Both the position numbers and the translations under genes were made by a program. From the NCBI GenBank assembly GCA_029257805.1, contig JARIAR010000025.1, forward strand, positions 100,147 to 164,146: DNA of 64,000 nt. The letters are read 5' to 3'. The notes under the pieces are model-generated. The model was not told the origin of the DNA, did no database searches, and worked only from the letters and a program-made list of their open reading frames with translations. Shown piece after piece: positions 8,265 through 17,401 of the stretch (position 1 is the stretch's first letter; the number at the start of each line of letters is the position of its first letter). The stretch comes from Blautia sp. (lineage in GTDB: Bacteria; Bacillota; Clostridia; Lachnospirales; Lachnospiraceae).

Positions 8265-9284
8265 TTAGCGATTTCCGTACATTTTTTCATAGTAATTCTG
8301 ATATTCGCCGGAAATGATTGTTTCCCACCATTCCTTGTTATCCAGATACCACTGGATTGTTTTTTTGATTCCGTCTGCAAATTTTGTTTCCGGAAGCCAT
8401 CCAAGTTCATTATGAATCTTGGTAGGGTCAATTGCGTAGCGCATATCATGTCCCTTTCGGTCTGCTACATAGGTAATCAGACTTTCTGGTTTTCCAAGCT
8501 CTTTGCAGATGATTTTTACAATGTCAATATTTGTCATTTCATTATGACCGCCAATGTTGTAAACTTCACCTACGCGTCCCTTATGGATAATAAGATCAAT
8601 GGCTTTGCAGTGATCCTCAACATAAAGCCAGTCACGAACATTTTCGCCTTTTCCATATACAGGGAGCGGTTTATCATTCAGTGCATTTGCAATCATAAGA
8701 GGAATGAGTTTTTCCGGGAAATGATATGGACCGTAATTGTTAGAGCAACGACTGATGGTAACAGGAAGTCCATAAGTTCTATGGTAAGCAAGGACAAGAA
8801 GATCTGCAGCTGCCTTGGAAGAACTGTAGGGACTGCTTGTCTGGATAGGAGTTTCTTCTGTGAAGAATAAGTCTGGACGGTCAAGAGGAAGATCGCCGTA
8901 AACTTCATCTGTGGAAACCTGATGGTAACGTTTGATTCCGTATTTGCGGCAGGCATCCATAAGTACAGCAGTACCTTTAATATTGGTATCAAGGAAAATT
9001 TCCGGTTCTTCAATGGAACGGTCTACATGACTTTCTGCTGCAAAGTTAACAATAATATCAGGATGTTCTTCTTCAAATAAGCGGTAAACATTTTCACGGT
9101 CTGTGATGCTAAGTTTAACAAAACGGAAATTTGGATTGTCCATAACAGGAGCTAATGTGGAAAGGTTTCCTGCATAAGTAAGAGAATCCAGACAAATGAT
9201 CCGATAATCAGGATATTTATCTAACATGTGAAAAATAAAGTTACTTCCAATAAATCCGGCTCCACCGGTAACAATGATGTTCAT
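8265..9284 (-). CDS. rfbB: dTDP-glucose 4,6-dehydratase
   Basis: 339 aa, full length. It has the Rossmann motif VTGGAGFIGSNF at the N-terminus and the YSSSKA motif for the catalytic Tyr/Lys. It also has the STDEVYGDL block typical of RmlB, in which Asp-Glu perform the dehydration. It converts dTDP-glucose to dTDP-4-keto-6-deoxyglucose with bound NAD. An AAAGGAG site precedes ATG 9284. It is the middle gene of the rfbA-rfbB-rfbD operon, 45 bp after rfbA. Confidence 0.96.
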   Translation of the reverse strand: MNIIVTGGAGFIGSNFIFHMLDKYPDYRIICLDSLTYAGNLSTLAPVMDNPNFRFVKLSITDRENVYRLFEEEHPDIIVNFAAESHVDRSIEEPEIFLDTNIKGTAVLMDACRKYGIKRYHQVSTDEVYGDLPLDRPDLFFTEETPIQTSSPYSSSKAAADLLVLAYHRTYGLPVTISRCSNNYGPYHFPEKLIPLMIANALNDKPLPVYGKGENVRDWLYVEDHCKAIDLIIHKGRVGEVYNIGGHNEMTNIDIVKIICKELGKPESLITYVADRKGHDMRYAIDPTKIHNELGWLPETKFADGIKKTIQWYLDNKEWWETIISGEYQNYYEKMYGNR

Positions 9285-9329
9285 AAAGAGTCTCCTTTCA
9301 AAATGTGTGATTTTATATGAGAACAGAAA

Positions 9330-10226
9330 TCAGTGCAGAATATCCAGATATTTTCCATCCAGAACATCTTTTAAATATTGTCCGTACTGATTCTTTTTCA
9401 AAACTTCGTAAACTTTTAAAATATCTTCTTTGGTGATCCAGCCATTTAAGTAAGCAATTTCTTCCAGGCAGGCGATTTTCCGATGCTGATGGTTTTCCAC
9501 TGTTTTTACAAAATTAGTGGCTTCTACAAGACTTTCGTGGGTGCCGGTATCGAGCCATGTAAATCCCTGTCCTAAAAGTTCTACATTAAGTTCATTGTTT
9601 TCCAGATAAATGCGATTTAAATCGGTAATTTCCAATTCACCTCGGGCGCTTGGTTTCAGATTTTTCGCATACTCTACAACACGATTATCATAGAAATACA
9701 AACCTGTAACACAGTAGTTGCTCTTAGGTTGTTCCGGCTTTTCTTCAATAGAAACTGCTTTTCCGTTTTTGTCAAATTCTACAATGCCGAAACGTTCCGG
9801 ATCATCTACATAATAGCCAAAAACAGTAGCTCCTTTTCCGGATTCCGCGTTTTTAACAGCTGTCTGCAAGCGATCTTTTAGTCCGTGACCGCAGAAGATA
9901 TTATCGCCAAGAACCATGGCAACTGTGTCATCACCAATAAAATCCTCCCCAATGATAAAGGCCTGAGCAAGCCCGTCAGGACTGGGCTGTACAGCATACG
10001 TAAGGGTTACTCCAAACTGATGACCATCTCCAAGAAGTTCCTGGAAGCGTGGTGTATCCTGTGGTGTGGAAATAATGAGAATTTCCCGGATACCTGCATT
10101 CATTAATACAGACATAGGATAGTAGATCATTGGTTTGTCGTAAATGGGGAGAAGCTGTTTGGATGTCACCATGGTAAGGGGATACAGGCGAGTTCCGGAA
10201 CCTCCCGCTAAGATAATTCCTTTCAT
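9330..10226 (-). CDS. rfbA: Glucose-1-phosphate thymidylyltransferase
   Basis: 298 aa, normal length. The nucleotidyltransferase signature [16 protein letters not shown] is at the N-terminus, with [11 protein letters not shown] after it and the family-typical EEKPEQPKS later. It makes dTDP-glucose from dTTP and glucose-1-phosphate, the first step of the dTDP-sugar pathway. It is the first gene of the operon; a promoter with a 19-bp spacer lies about 60 bp upstream. Confidence 0.96.
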   Translation of the reverse strand: MKGIILAGGSGTRLYPLTMVTSKQLLPIYDKPMIYYPMSVLMNAGIREILIISTPQDTPRFQELLGDGHQFGVTLTYAVQPSPDGLAQAFIIGEDFIGDDTVAMVLGDNIFCGHGLKDRLQTAVKNAESGKGATVFGYYVDDPERFGIVEFDKNGKAVSIEEKPEQPKSNYCVTGLYFYDNRVVEYAKNLKPSARGELEITDLNRIYLENNELNVELLGQGFTWLDTGTHESLVEATNFVKTVENHQHRKIACLEEIAYLNGWITKEDILKVYEVLKKNQYGQYLKDVLDGKYLDILH

Positions 10227-10284
10227 AAAAATCTCCTTTCGTGATTTTTGTGTTGTATATTTCGTCGCGTTTCTTGATGATTGT

Positions 10285-10315
10285 ATTATAAAAGATGACC
10301 TTAGGTAACCTTCAA
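10285..10315 (-). promoter_or_regulatory. MerR-type promoter (19-bp spacer) of the rfb operon
   Basis: On the - strand TTGAAG (10315-10310) and TATAAT (10290-10285) are separated by 19 bp instead of 17. The spacer holds overlapping dyads (AGGT-T-ACCT and ACCT-A-AGGT). Elongated spacers with a dyad between -35 and -10 are the hallmark of promoters twisted into activity by MerR-family regulators. A MerR-family gene ends 30 bp upstream of this site on the same strand. Confidence 0.65.
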
Positions 10316-10344
10316 GGGAAATTTAACAAAATTGTAAAATTTGG

Positions 10345-11526
10345 TTAATTTGCACAAATAAAAAGCCCGGCATCTTTTGTAATAGAAAATCCTGATGATG
10401 TTTTTTTTGATACATAAGAACGAAACTCTTTGTAATGATCTAAAATATATTGATTTTGGTTGCCATGGCAGGAAAGAATATAAGAAATCAGAGGCTCTGC
10501 ATCTGGCACAAGGAGAGTATCTTCATAGGATTCCCATTTTATGTCTGAAAAAAAGGGAGAAAGAATTTCCAGTCCATTTTCACGCCCAAATTTTTCGTAC
10601 AGTTTGTCAGCAGAAAGAATAATCCGTTCGTCAAAATTTTGTACGAGCCAGTTTACTTCCTGCATGTGTCGGTTTCCGTATGTACTGCATATAAGGCGTC
10701 CCGTTGGTTTTAAAACACGTTTTATCTCCCGGCAGACTTTGGGAAGATCTTCACAGTAAAAAAGAACATGGTTGGCAATGACAAGATCAAAGGAATCATT
10801 TTTAAAAGGGATGGTATGGCAGTCAAATGTGTGAAAGGAAAACCGGGTATCATTTGCTCCAATAGCACGTCTTGCATCGCGTAACATCCCATCAGAAATA
10901 TCAGAAAGTGTAACAGAGAGACTGCCTGGAAGTTGGGACAGATTTTCCGTCCAGAGTGCACCGTCTCCGCAGCCGATTTCCAGGATGCGCATTCCCGATT
11001 GTATGGAGGATTTTTTATAGATCCAGGGAAACCATCCTTCCTTATTTTGGGAATAAAGATGGTGAAGGGTTATGCGGGCAGAAATATTGGAGGCATTCTG
11101 ATATTGATTTTTCATACTTTTTTCCATGTTGGTTAAATGGATAAGGTTTAACATTTTGCTCCAATTTAAGGTATGATCTGCCTGAATGGCGTCAGCAGTA
11201 TCCTGAATTGCTTTTTCTACAAGCTGCATTTGTTCAATTCGGTCTCGTACAAGTTTAAGCTGTATATTCAGTGATCGCAGCATAAAATGATAATCGGAAT
11301 CATCAATGGTCATTTCCCGGATATCATCAAGAGAAAAACCAAGATATTTCAGAAGAAGAATCTGCTGCAGACGGGCAAAATCCTCATCTGTATAAAAACG
11401 TGCTCCGGATTCTGTTACAAAAGAAGGCTTTAAAATATCCTGCTTGTCATAATAGCGGATAGTACGAAGGGTTACATGAGCCATTTTTGCAAATTCCCCG
11501 GAAGAATAGTATCCGTCTTTTTTCAT
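10345..11526 (-). CDS. MerR-family regulator fused to a SAM-dependent methyltransferase
   Basis: 393 aa from ATG 11526, which has AGGAG about 7 bp upstream. Residues about 8-76 form a MerR winged HTH (YSSGEFAKMAHVTLRTIRYYD, then the YTDEDFARLQQILLLKYLGFSL block), followed by a dimerisation helix (to about 125). The C-terminal half is a class I methyltransferase with motif I RILEIGCGDG, an acidic ligand in the next strand, and the post-I block DSFDLVIANHVLFY. Such fusions may methylate or sense a small molecule; the ligand is unknown. Its own promoter has a normal 17-bp spacer. It is a candidate activator of the rfb operon just downstream. Confidence 0.85.
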   Translation of the reverse strand: MKKDGYYSSGEFAKMAHVTLRTIRYYDKQDILKPSFVTESGARFYTDEDFARLQQILLLKYLGFSLDDIREMTIDDSDYHFMLRSLNIQLKLVRDRIEQMQLVEKAIQDTADAIQADHTLNWSKMLNLIHLTNMEKSMKNQYQNASNISARITLHHLYSQNKEGWFPWIYKKSSIQSGMRILEIGCGDGALWTENLSQLPGSLSVTLSDISDGMLRDARRAIGANDTRFSFHTFDCHTIPFKNDSFDLVIANHVLFYCEDLPKVCREIKRVLKPTGRLICSTYGNRHMQEVNWLVQNFDERIILSADKLYEKFGRENGLEILSPFFSDIKWESYEDTLLVPDAEPLISYILSCHGNQNQYILDHYKEFRSYVSKKTSSGFSITKDAGLFICAN

Positions 11527-11554
11527 AAAAATACTCCTTTTTATAGATAACTTT

Positions 11555-11583
11555 ATTATAAAAGGAAGAAGAATCAGAATCAA
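11555..11583 (-). promoter_or_regulatory. Promoter of the MerR-methyltransferase gene
   Basis: On the - strand TTGATT (11583-11578), a 17-bp spacer and TATAAT (11560-11555), about 30 bp before the start codon. No MerR-like dyad sits in the spacer. Confidence 0.65.
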
Positions 11584-11689
11584 TATAAATATGAAAATAA
11601 GCAGTTCTGTACCGGATAAAAAGAAATAAAATAATATAGAAGAGATAGAATTTGTTCTGTCTGTAAATACGGAAAGCAGGAGGTTTCAT

Positions 11690-12439
11690 ATGAATTTATT
11701 TGATTTTACGTATTGTGGGAACTATAACCGGCAGATTCAGTGTCTCTCCAGAATGGCGCCGGAAAAATGGAGCTTTGGAGATGCAAATGACAATGGGATT
11801 TTAAAAGGATATCTGGAGCAAACCTTTCGAAGATTATACGAGGAAGGGAAGGTACTGGAAGAATTAAAGTACGCAGTTTTTAATACAGGATTATTTAATC
11901 ACTACTATCAGCCAATATATGCATATTTTGTTCCTAATCTTGTGCCGGGACGTCAAAAGTGGTTTTTAGAAGGATTTTATACAGAATATCATCTTTTAAA
12001 GGTGAAAGCTGCCAAACTTCCGGAAAAGGCGCAGTATGTAAAGAACCCGTCAGAGCTTGTATTTGATACAACCCTTCCCGTTATTCCGCAATATGAACAT
12101 ATATTTGGAGAGGAAGAAAACGCACTTCGCCTTCCGGAACAAGTAAGAAACAGTACCATGAAAGTGCAGCTTTTTGACGGGGCACTAAAACAGACAAAGC
12201 GAATGCTTGAGGCTGATTATAAAACAGCAATTCCACAATATTATAATCATGGGATTCAACTACTTATTCCCATATGCCTGCAAAGTCCGGACAGGCCGGA
12301 TCTGGCTCTCGCCTGTATGAAGACAGAAGATGGTTCCAGATATCTTGGCCGGACATGTCTTACTTTGAAAATGGCATATCATAATGCAAGACTTTTGGCA
12401 AGACTGGACAGCTGTTGGTTAAAACCGCAAGCTGCATAA
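11690..12439 (+). CDS. DUF3825-like protein of unknown function
   Basis: 249 aa. The block VFNTGLFNHYYQPIYAYFVPN (about 63-83) with aromatic clusters resembles my memory of DUF3825; this is a pattern match only. There is no signal peptide or membrane segment, so the protein is probably cytoplasmic. An AGGAGG site lies 8 bp before the ATG. It stands alone between the divergent MerR-methyltransferase gene and the Fe-S assembly genes. No catalytic motif is obvious. Confidence 0.6.
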   Translation: MNLFDFTYCGNYNRQIQCLSRMAPEKWSFGDANDNGILKGYLEQTFRRLYEEGKVLEELKYAVFNTGLFNHYYQPIYAYFVPNLVPGRQKWFLEGFYTEYHLLKVKAAKLPEKAQYVKNPSELVFDTTLPVIPQYEHIFGEEENALRLPEQVRNSTMKVQLFDGALKQTKRMLEADYKTAIPQYYNHGIQLLIPICLQSPDRPDLALACMKTEDGSRYLGRTCLTLKMAYHNARLLARLDSCWLKPQAA

Positions 12440-12536
12440 AGAAAAAATCAATACTTCCTCTATTCATAAGATTGGAAATGTGATATGATTAAAAGATGAC
12501 AAAAGATTGGAAAATACCATAGATGGAGGTTGTACC

Positions 12537-13286
12537 ATGTTAGAATTAAAAAATATTTCCTTTCAGGTAGCGGATGAAAGAAACCGAAATCAGAAAGAGA
12601 AAGGAATCCTCAAGGATGTGAGCATGACATTGGAGGATAATAAATTTGTGGTTATTACAGGACCGAATGGAGGAGGCAAATCCACATTGGCGAAAATTAT
12701 AGCCGGGATTGAAAAACCAACTTCTGGTCAGATTCTCTGGGATGGGCAGGATATTACAGATATGAGCATCACAGACAGAGCCAAACTTGGAATTAGTTAT
12801 GCATTTCAACAGCCTGTTCGATTTAAGGGTGTGACCGTATTTGATCTGATTCGTCTTGCAGCAGGAAAAGAAATTTCAATTTCGGATGCCTGTCAGTATC
12901 TTTCCAAAGTAGGGCTTTGTGCGAAAGATTATATAAAAAGAGAAGTAAATGGAAGTCTTTCAGGAGGAGAAATCAAGCGTATAGAAATTGCTACGATCAT
13001 GGCACGGAAAACAAGAGTCTCCGTGTTTGATGAGCCGGAAGCAGGAATTGATTTATGGAGTTTTCAGAATCTGATCCAGGTGTTTGAAGAAATGCATCAT
13101 CAATTGCACGGTTCTATTCTGATCATATCTCATCAGGAGCGTATTCTGGAAATTGCAGATGAAATCTTACTGATTTCTGATGGAAAACTGGTAGAAAAAG
13201 GTTCTAAAGAAGAAATGATGCCAAAGCTTCTTGGAACTACAAATGCAGCAGCAATGGGCTGTCAGAAATTAGCAGGTGAGAAGTAA
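12537..13286 (+). CDS. SufC-like ATPase of a two-gene Fe-S cluster assembly system
   Basis: 249 aa from ATG 12537, placed by the GGAGG site; an upstream in-frame ATG at 12507 has none. Walker A is GPNGGGKST, the signature is LSGGEIKRIEIA, and Walker B is VFDEPEAGID. The region after Walker A (DITDMSITDRAKLGISYAFQQP) is characteristic of SufC, not of a membrane transporter. It is followed 11 bp later by a SufB/SufD-type scaffold gene. The ATPase drives conformational change of that scaffold during Fe-S cluster building. No sufS, sufU or second scaffold gene is nearby. Confidence 0.85.
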   Translation: MLELKNISFQVADERNRNQKEKGILKDVSMTLEDNKFVVITGPNGGGKSTLAKIIAGIEKPTSGQILWDGQDITDMSITDRAKLGISYAFQQPVRFKGVTVFDLIRLAAGKEISISDACQYLSKVGLCAKDYIKREVNGSLSGGEIKRIEIATIMARKTRVSVFDEPEAGIDLWSFQNLIQVFEEMHHQLHGSILIISHQERILEIADEILLISDGKLVEKGSKEEMMPKLLGTTNAAAMGCQKLAGEK

Positions 13287-13297
13287 GGAGGATCAGG

Positions 13298-14215
13298 ATG
13301 GATACAATACAGAAAGATTTATTGGAAGCAGTATCCGGGCTGCATGAAATTCCGGCAGGCGCATATAACATAAGGGCAAACGGGGCAAGTGTTGAGCGTA
13401 ATTGTACAGAAAATATAGAAATTGTAACAAAAGAAGATAAAAGCGGAATTGAGATCCACATTAAACCCGGAACCAAAAATGAAAGTGTGCATATTCCTGT
13501 TATCCTCAGCCAGTCTGGTCTGGAAGAAGTTGTGTATAATGATTTTTATATTGGAGAAGGTGCCGACGTAACGATCATAGCAGGTTGTGGGATCCACAAT
13601 GGTGGAGATGCCGCAAGCCGTCATGATGGGATCCATCGTTTTTACGTAGAAAAAAATGCGCATATTAAATATGTAGAAAAGCACTATGGAAGTGGGGATG
13701 GAAGTGGAGAACGCATTATGAACCCTGTGACAGAGATCCATTTGGATGAAGATAGTGTTATGGAAATGGATACCGCACAGATCCGTGGAGTAGATTCTAC
13801 AAACAGAGAAAATAAAGCCTACCTGAAAGAAGGAGCTAAACTGATTGTCATGGAACGTCTTATGACACATGGAAAACAGCGTGCAGAAAGTCATTTTGAT
13901 GTGCAGCTGGATGGAGAAGATTGTTCGGCGAATGTAGTTTCGCGTTCCGTTGCAAGAGAAGATTCCTATCAGCTTTTTGAATCACATATTTGCGGAAATA
14001 ATCGATGCAGCGGACATACAGAGTGTGATGCAATCATTATGGAAAATGCAAAGATCAGTGCGATTCCGGAGCTTACAGCCAATCATGTAGATGCAGCTCT
14101 GATTCATGAAGCTGCTATTGGAAAAATAGCAGGCGAACAGCTTATAAAACTGATGACGCTGGGACTTACAGAAGCAGAAGCAGAGGAGCAGATCATAAGT
14201 GGATTTTTAAAATAG
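13298..14215 (+). CDS. SufB/SufD-family scaffold protein
   Basis: 305 aa, shorter than E. coli SufB (about 495) and close to the short SufB-like proteins paired with SufC alone in many anaerobes. The core beta-helix region carries the family-typical stretches RSVAREDS, GHTECDAII and DAALIHEAAIGKIAGEQL near the C-terminus, where SufB-type proteins hold their Cys and His/Glu functional residues. The final segment (LGLTEAEAEEQIISGFL) is the family end. With the SufC-like gene it matches the minimal SUF-like (SMS) arrangement. AGGAGG precedes the ATG. Confidence 0.85.
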   Translation: MDTIQKDLLEAVSGLHEIPAGAYNIRANGASVERNCTENIEIVTKEDKSGIEIHIKPGTKNESVHIPVILSQSGLEEVVYNDFYIGEGADVTIIAGCGIHNGGDAASRHDGIHRFYVEKNAHIKYVEKHYGSGDGSGERIMNPVTEIHLDEDSVMEMDTAQIRGVDSTNRENKAYLKEGAKLIVMERLMTHGKQRAESHFDVQLDGEDCSANVVSRSVAREDSYQLFESHICGNNRCSGHTECDAIIMENAKISAIPELTANHVDAALIHEAAIGKIAGEQLIKLMTLGLTEAEAEEQIISGFLK

Positions 14216-14224
14216 GAGAAGCGT

Positions 14225-14959
14225 ATGGCTGAGAAAGAAACAAAAGATTCTGTACCTAAGAATGGTATAGCCAGAATGTATCTTCAGGATGAAGACATTC
14301 AGGAAGAATGTGAGCAAAGGAAAAGTACAGTGGATATGACGCGTAAGGAACGCTGGCTGTTAGAAAAAGAAAAGATGAAACACATGACTTTTTCTAAAAA
14401 ACTGGAATATTTTCTGATGTATTATAAATGGGTTCCTGTTTGTATAATTGCGGTTGTATTGGCTGTTTATGGTGGGATTCACTGGTATCAAAGTGCAAAA
14501 ATAGAAACCGTTTTATCCATTGCGCCTGTAAATGCATTAAGTACTGATATGATAGAAAAAGAGAAGGAAATAAAAAAAATCCTGGGAACAGATGATAAGT
14601 ATGAGGAAGTTTCAATAAAATCTAATTTTGCTACAACTGCCCAGGGAACGGAATTTGACTATTACGGACAAATGGCATTTGTAGCGCAGATGGAAGCAGG
14701 GGACATTGATGTAATGTTAATGCCTCAGGGGCTTTATCAGACATTGAAAAAGAGCGGGATTTTTGAAAATATGGAAGAGGTTCTGGGAAAGGCAGAGGAG
14801 ACAGAGGTTCATGGACAGATTAAGGAAGATTGTCTTGTTTTTACAGATTCCTCTCTTACAAGTGATTACGGATTAACATATAAAACAGTATATGTAAGTG
14901 TTTTGAAAAATTCGCAGAACAAAGAGAATGCAGCAAAATGGCTGAAGACTCTGAAATAA
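14225..14959 (+). CDS. Membrane-anchored protein of unknown function
   Basis: 244 aa. A charged cytoplasmic N-terminus (1-66) is followed by one membrane segment (about 68-88) and an extracytoplasmic domain of about 155 residues. That domain has a stretch (GDIDVMLMPQGLYQTL) vaguely like solute-binding proteins, but I cannot assign a family. AGGAG lies before ATG 14225, 9 bp after the SufB-like gene, so it is probably co-transcribed with the Fe-S genes. Whether the link is functional is unknown. Confidence 0.6.
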   Translation: MAEKETKDSVPKNGIARMYLQDEDIQEECEQRKSTVDMTRKERWLLEKEKMKHMTFSKKLEYFLMYYKWVPVCIIAVVLAVYGGIHWYQSAKIETVLSIAPVNALSTDMIEKEKEIKKILGTDDKYEEVSIKSNFATTAQGTEFDYYGQMAFVAQMEAGDIDVMLMPQGLYQTLKKSGIFENMEEVLGKAEETEVHGQIKEDCLVFTDSSLTSDYGLTYKTVYVSVLKNSQNKENAAKWLKTLK

Positions 14960-14973
14960 AAAACAGGCAAGAC

Positions 14974-15014
14974 AAAAGCAGGAGTACTGTTGTAAACAGA
15001 AACTCCTGCTTTTT
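14974..15014 (+). terminator. Intrinsic terminator
   Basis: AAAAGCAGGAGT (14974-14985) pairs with ACTCCTGCTTTT (15002-15013) and ends in a T run. It closes the Fe-S assembly group. Confidence 0.85.
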
Positions 15015-15064
15015 ATGTTGCACCTTGCGGCGAACACAGTTAATGGGGAAAGTCCCTAAGCTAC

Positions 15065-16447
15065 CTAATTTTGAAAATATTCTTTTACTAGTTTCGCTAC
15101 GGTTCCGGATAAAAGGAAAAGGGCAATCAGGTTGGGAATAGACATAAGTCCATTAAAGGTTTCTGCAATGCTCCAAAGAAGTCCCAGTTCTACAGTAGCA
15201 CCGAGGATAGAAACAAGAGCATAAACGATCATAAAAGGGCGGATTGCTTTTACAGAAAAAAGGAATTCCACGCATCGTGCACCATAAAGTCCCCATCCAA
15301 TAATAGTTGAAAAGGCGAAGCAGCACATGGCAATGGCTGTAAAAACAGATACCCAGTTTCCGTAAGTGGCAGTAAACCCGGATATGGTAAGTTCTGCACC
15401 GGCAGCAGCACCATAGTGGATCGGAACTTTACTTACAAGAATTAAAAGGGCAGTTAATGTACAAATGACAATGGTATCTGCAAATACTTCGAAAATTCCA
15501 AATAGTCCCTGTTTTACAGGTTGTTTTGTATCTGCACATGCATGGGCAATAGATCCGGTACCAAGACCAGCTTCATTGGAGAAGATTCCCCGGGATACCC
15601 CTCGCTTCATACTAACAAAAAAGCTCCCTACAATTCCTCCTGTTACAGCAGAGGGATGAAATGCGCCGTTTATAATAGAGGCAAATACAGAAGGCACATA
15701 TTTAATGTTTAAGAGTATTACCCCAAGTGATAACAGAATATATAAAACCGCCATAAAAGGAACGAGTCGTTCTGTGACTTTTCCGATACGTTTCACTCCT
15801 CCCAGGAGAACAAGTCCCACAAGGATGGCCAAAAAGATACCCAGGATAAGATTCAGAGTTCCTACAGAATCCGGGGAAATAATATGATAATTTAAAAGTG
15901 CTGTATTAATGGCTGTGGTAATGGTATTGACCTGAGTGGCGTTTCCTGTTCCAAAAACAGTTAAAACACCAAAGATAGAAAAGATAACAGCCAGCCAGTG
16001 CCATTTTTTGGAAAGACCGTTTTTTATGTAATACATAGGTCCGCCTACATAATCCCCGTGGGCATTTCGTTCCCGAAAGTGAACGGCAAGAGTAACTTCG
16101 GAAAATTTAGTACACATACCTAAAAAAGCGGAAATCCACATCCAGAACACGGCGCCTGGACCGCCAATAGCGATTGCGCCTGCAACGCCGGCGATATTTC
16201 CTGTCCCTACAGTTGCAGCAAGAGCTGTACAAACAGCCTGAAAAGGTGTCATGGTTCCGTCTGAGGCATCCTTTTTATGAAAAACTCTTCCGATGGTGGT
16301 TTTGATAGCATAGGGGAACTTACGAATTTGAATAAATCGTGTTCGAAAGCTTAGGTACAGGCCAACTCCAATAATACAGATCATGGCAGGGACACCCCAA
16401 ATAAAGTTATTTACGATGTTGTTTATGGTTTCGATTGCATGTAACAT
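15065..16447 (-). CDS. Alanine/glycine:cation symporter (AGCS) family protein
   Basis: 460 aa from ATG 16447 (AGGAG 9 bp upstream). It is a polytopic membrane protein with 9-11 hydrophobic segments. The motifs CTALAATVGTGNIAGVAGAIAIGGPGAVFWMWI and GGPMYYI (in part) are diagnostic of the AGCS family, as are RGIFSNEAGLGTGSIAHA and the GWGLYGARC block. It imports alanine or glycine with Na+ or H+. It stands alone on the - strand, divergent from trmO. Confidence 0.93.
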   Translation of the reverse strand: MLHAIETINNIVNNFIWGVPAMICIIGVGLYLSFRTRFIQIRKFPYAIKTTIGRVFHKKDASDGTMTPFQAVCTALAATVGTGNIAGVAGAIAIGGPGAVFWMWISAFLGMCTKFSEVTLAVHFRERNAHGDYVGGPMYYIKNGLSKKWHWLAVIFSIFGVLTVFGTGNATQVNTITTAINTALLNYHIISPDSVGTLNLILGIFLAILVGLVLLGGVKRIGKVTERLVPFMAVLYILLSLGVILLNIKYVPSVFASIINGAFHPSAVTGGIVGSFFVSMKRGVSRGIFSNEAGLGTGSIAHACADTKQPVKQGLFGIFEVFADTIVICTLTALLILVSKVPIHYGAAAGAELTISGFTATYGNWVSVFTAIAMCCFAFSTIIGWGLYGARCVEFLFSVKAIRPFMIVYALVSILGATVELGLLWSIAETFNGLMSIPNLIALFLLSGTVAKLVKEYFQN

Positions 16448-16540
16448 AAATATAATCTCCTTTGATACCGCACACTGCAATTTTACAGTAGTATAGTAAT
16501 AACATCATATCATGATTAAGGGGAAATGTATAGAAGAAAG

Positions 16541-16569
16541 TTGACAATAGAGAAAGGCTATGATAGTAT
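16541..16569 (+). promoter_or_regulatory. Promoter of trmO
   Basis: TTGACA at 16541-16546, a 17-bp spacer and TAGTAT at 16564-16569, about 27 bp before the chosen ATG (16596). The upstream in-frame ATG at 16560 falls inside this promoter, which supports the downstream start. Confidence 0.75.
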
Positions 16570-16595
16570 CGGCCAAAGGAAGGCAGGAAAAAAGA

Positions 16596-17276
16596 ATGAA
16601 AGCAATTGCACATATAAAAAGTGATTTTCCTACAAAATTTGGAATCCCAAGACAAAGCGGTCGTGTGGAAACGTTAAAGGCAAGTATTATTTTTGAACCG
16701 GAATATCGCAACCCCGATGCATTTCGCGGGATAGAAGAATTTAGTCACATATGGCTCTTGTGGGAATTTTCAAAAACAATGAGAGAAAACTGGTCCCCCA
16801 CGGTGCGTCCTCCACGTCTTGGAGGCAATACAAAAAAAGGCGTTTTTGCCACGCGTTCTCCCTTTCGACCAAATCCAATTGGTCTTTCCAGTGTAAAATT
16901 AGAGGGAGTGGAACTGCAGACAGATTCCGGTCCTGTTCTTCATATATTAGGCGGAGATTTAATGGATGGAACGCCCATTTATGATGTGAAACCGTATATC
17001 CCGGGTGATTGTCATCCGGATGCATGTTTTGGATTTGCGGGTATTACAAAGGATTATAAACTAGATGTGGAGATTCCGGAAAGATGGCTTGTGCAAATCC
17101 CGGAAGAAAAGCGTGAAGCTTTGCGGTCTGTTCTGGAGGAAGATCCAAGGCCTGGATATCATCATGATCCAGGGAGGGTATATGGCATGCCATTTGGAAC
17201 GTTGGACATTCGTTTTCAAGTAAATGGTAATTTACTTACTGTATGCGAAATAACAGAGTTTAAAGAAAGAGATTGA
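16596..17276 (+). CDS. trmO: tRNA (N6-threonylcarbamoyladenosine(37)-N6)-methyltransferase TrmO
   Basis: 226 aa. It has the TsaA/TrmO fold with SPFRPNPIGLSSVKLEGVEL (in part; the RPNP-G-S core binds SAM) and LHILGGDLMDGTPIYDVKPYIP. It methylates t6A37 of tRNA-Thr using SAM. The N-terminal IAHIKSDFPTKFGIPRQSG block is also typical. The gene has its own consensus promoter and a hairpin terminator downstream. Confidence 0.92.
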   Translation: MKAIAHIKSDFPTKFGIPRQSGRVETLKASIIFEPEYRNPDAFRGIEEFSHIWLLWEFSKTMRENWSPTVRPPRLGGNTKKGVFATRSPFRPNPIGLSSVKLEGVELQTDSGPVLHILGGDLMDGTPIYDVKPYIPGDCHPDACFGFAGITKDYKLDVEIPERWLVQIPEEKREALRSVLEEDPRPGYHHDPGRVYGMPFGTLDIRFQVNGNLLTVCEITEFKERD

Positions 17277-17304
17277 CAGAATGGAAAAAAAATGGTAAGC
17301 TCTC

Positions 17305-17338
17305 TATAGAGTTCGCTACGGCTAACTCTATAATTTTT
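17305..17338 (+). terminator. Terminator of trmO
   Basis: TATAGAGTT (17305-17313) pairs with AACTCTATA (17324-17332), followed by a T-rich tract. It lies 28 bp after the trmO stop. The next 60 bp up to the DUF2325 gene hold no clear feature other than its AAAGGAG ribosome site. Confidence 0.7.
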
Positions 17339-17401
17339 CTATTGCAGTTAGTTGCGTGCAACTATTGGAACGGATTATAAATACGAAAGGAGAAGTGTAT
17401 T

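Noticed and set aside
8187..8870. 227-codon frame on the + strand
   Set aside because: Lies antisense to rfbB and rfbD, which have complete family motifs; no ribosome site.
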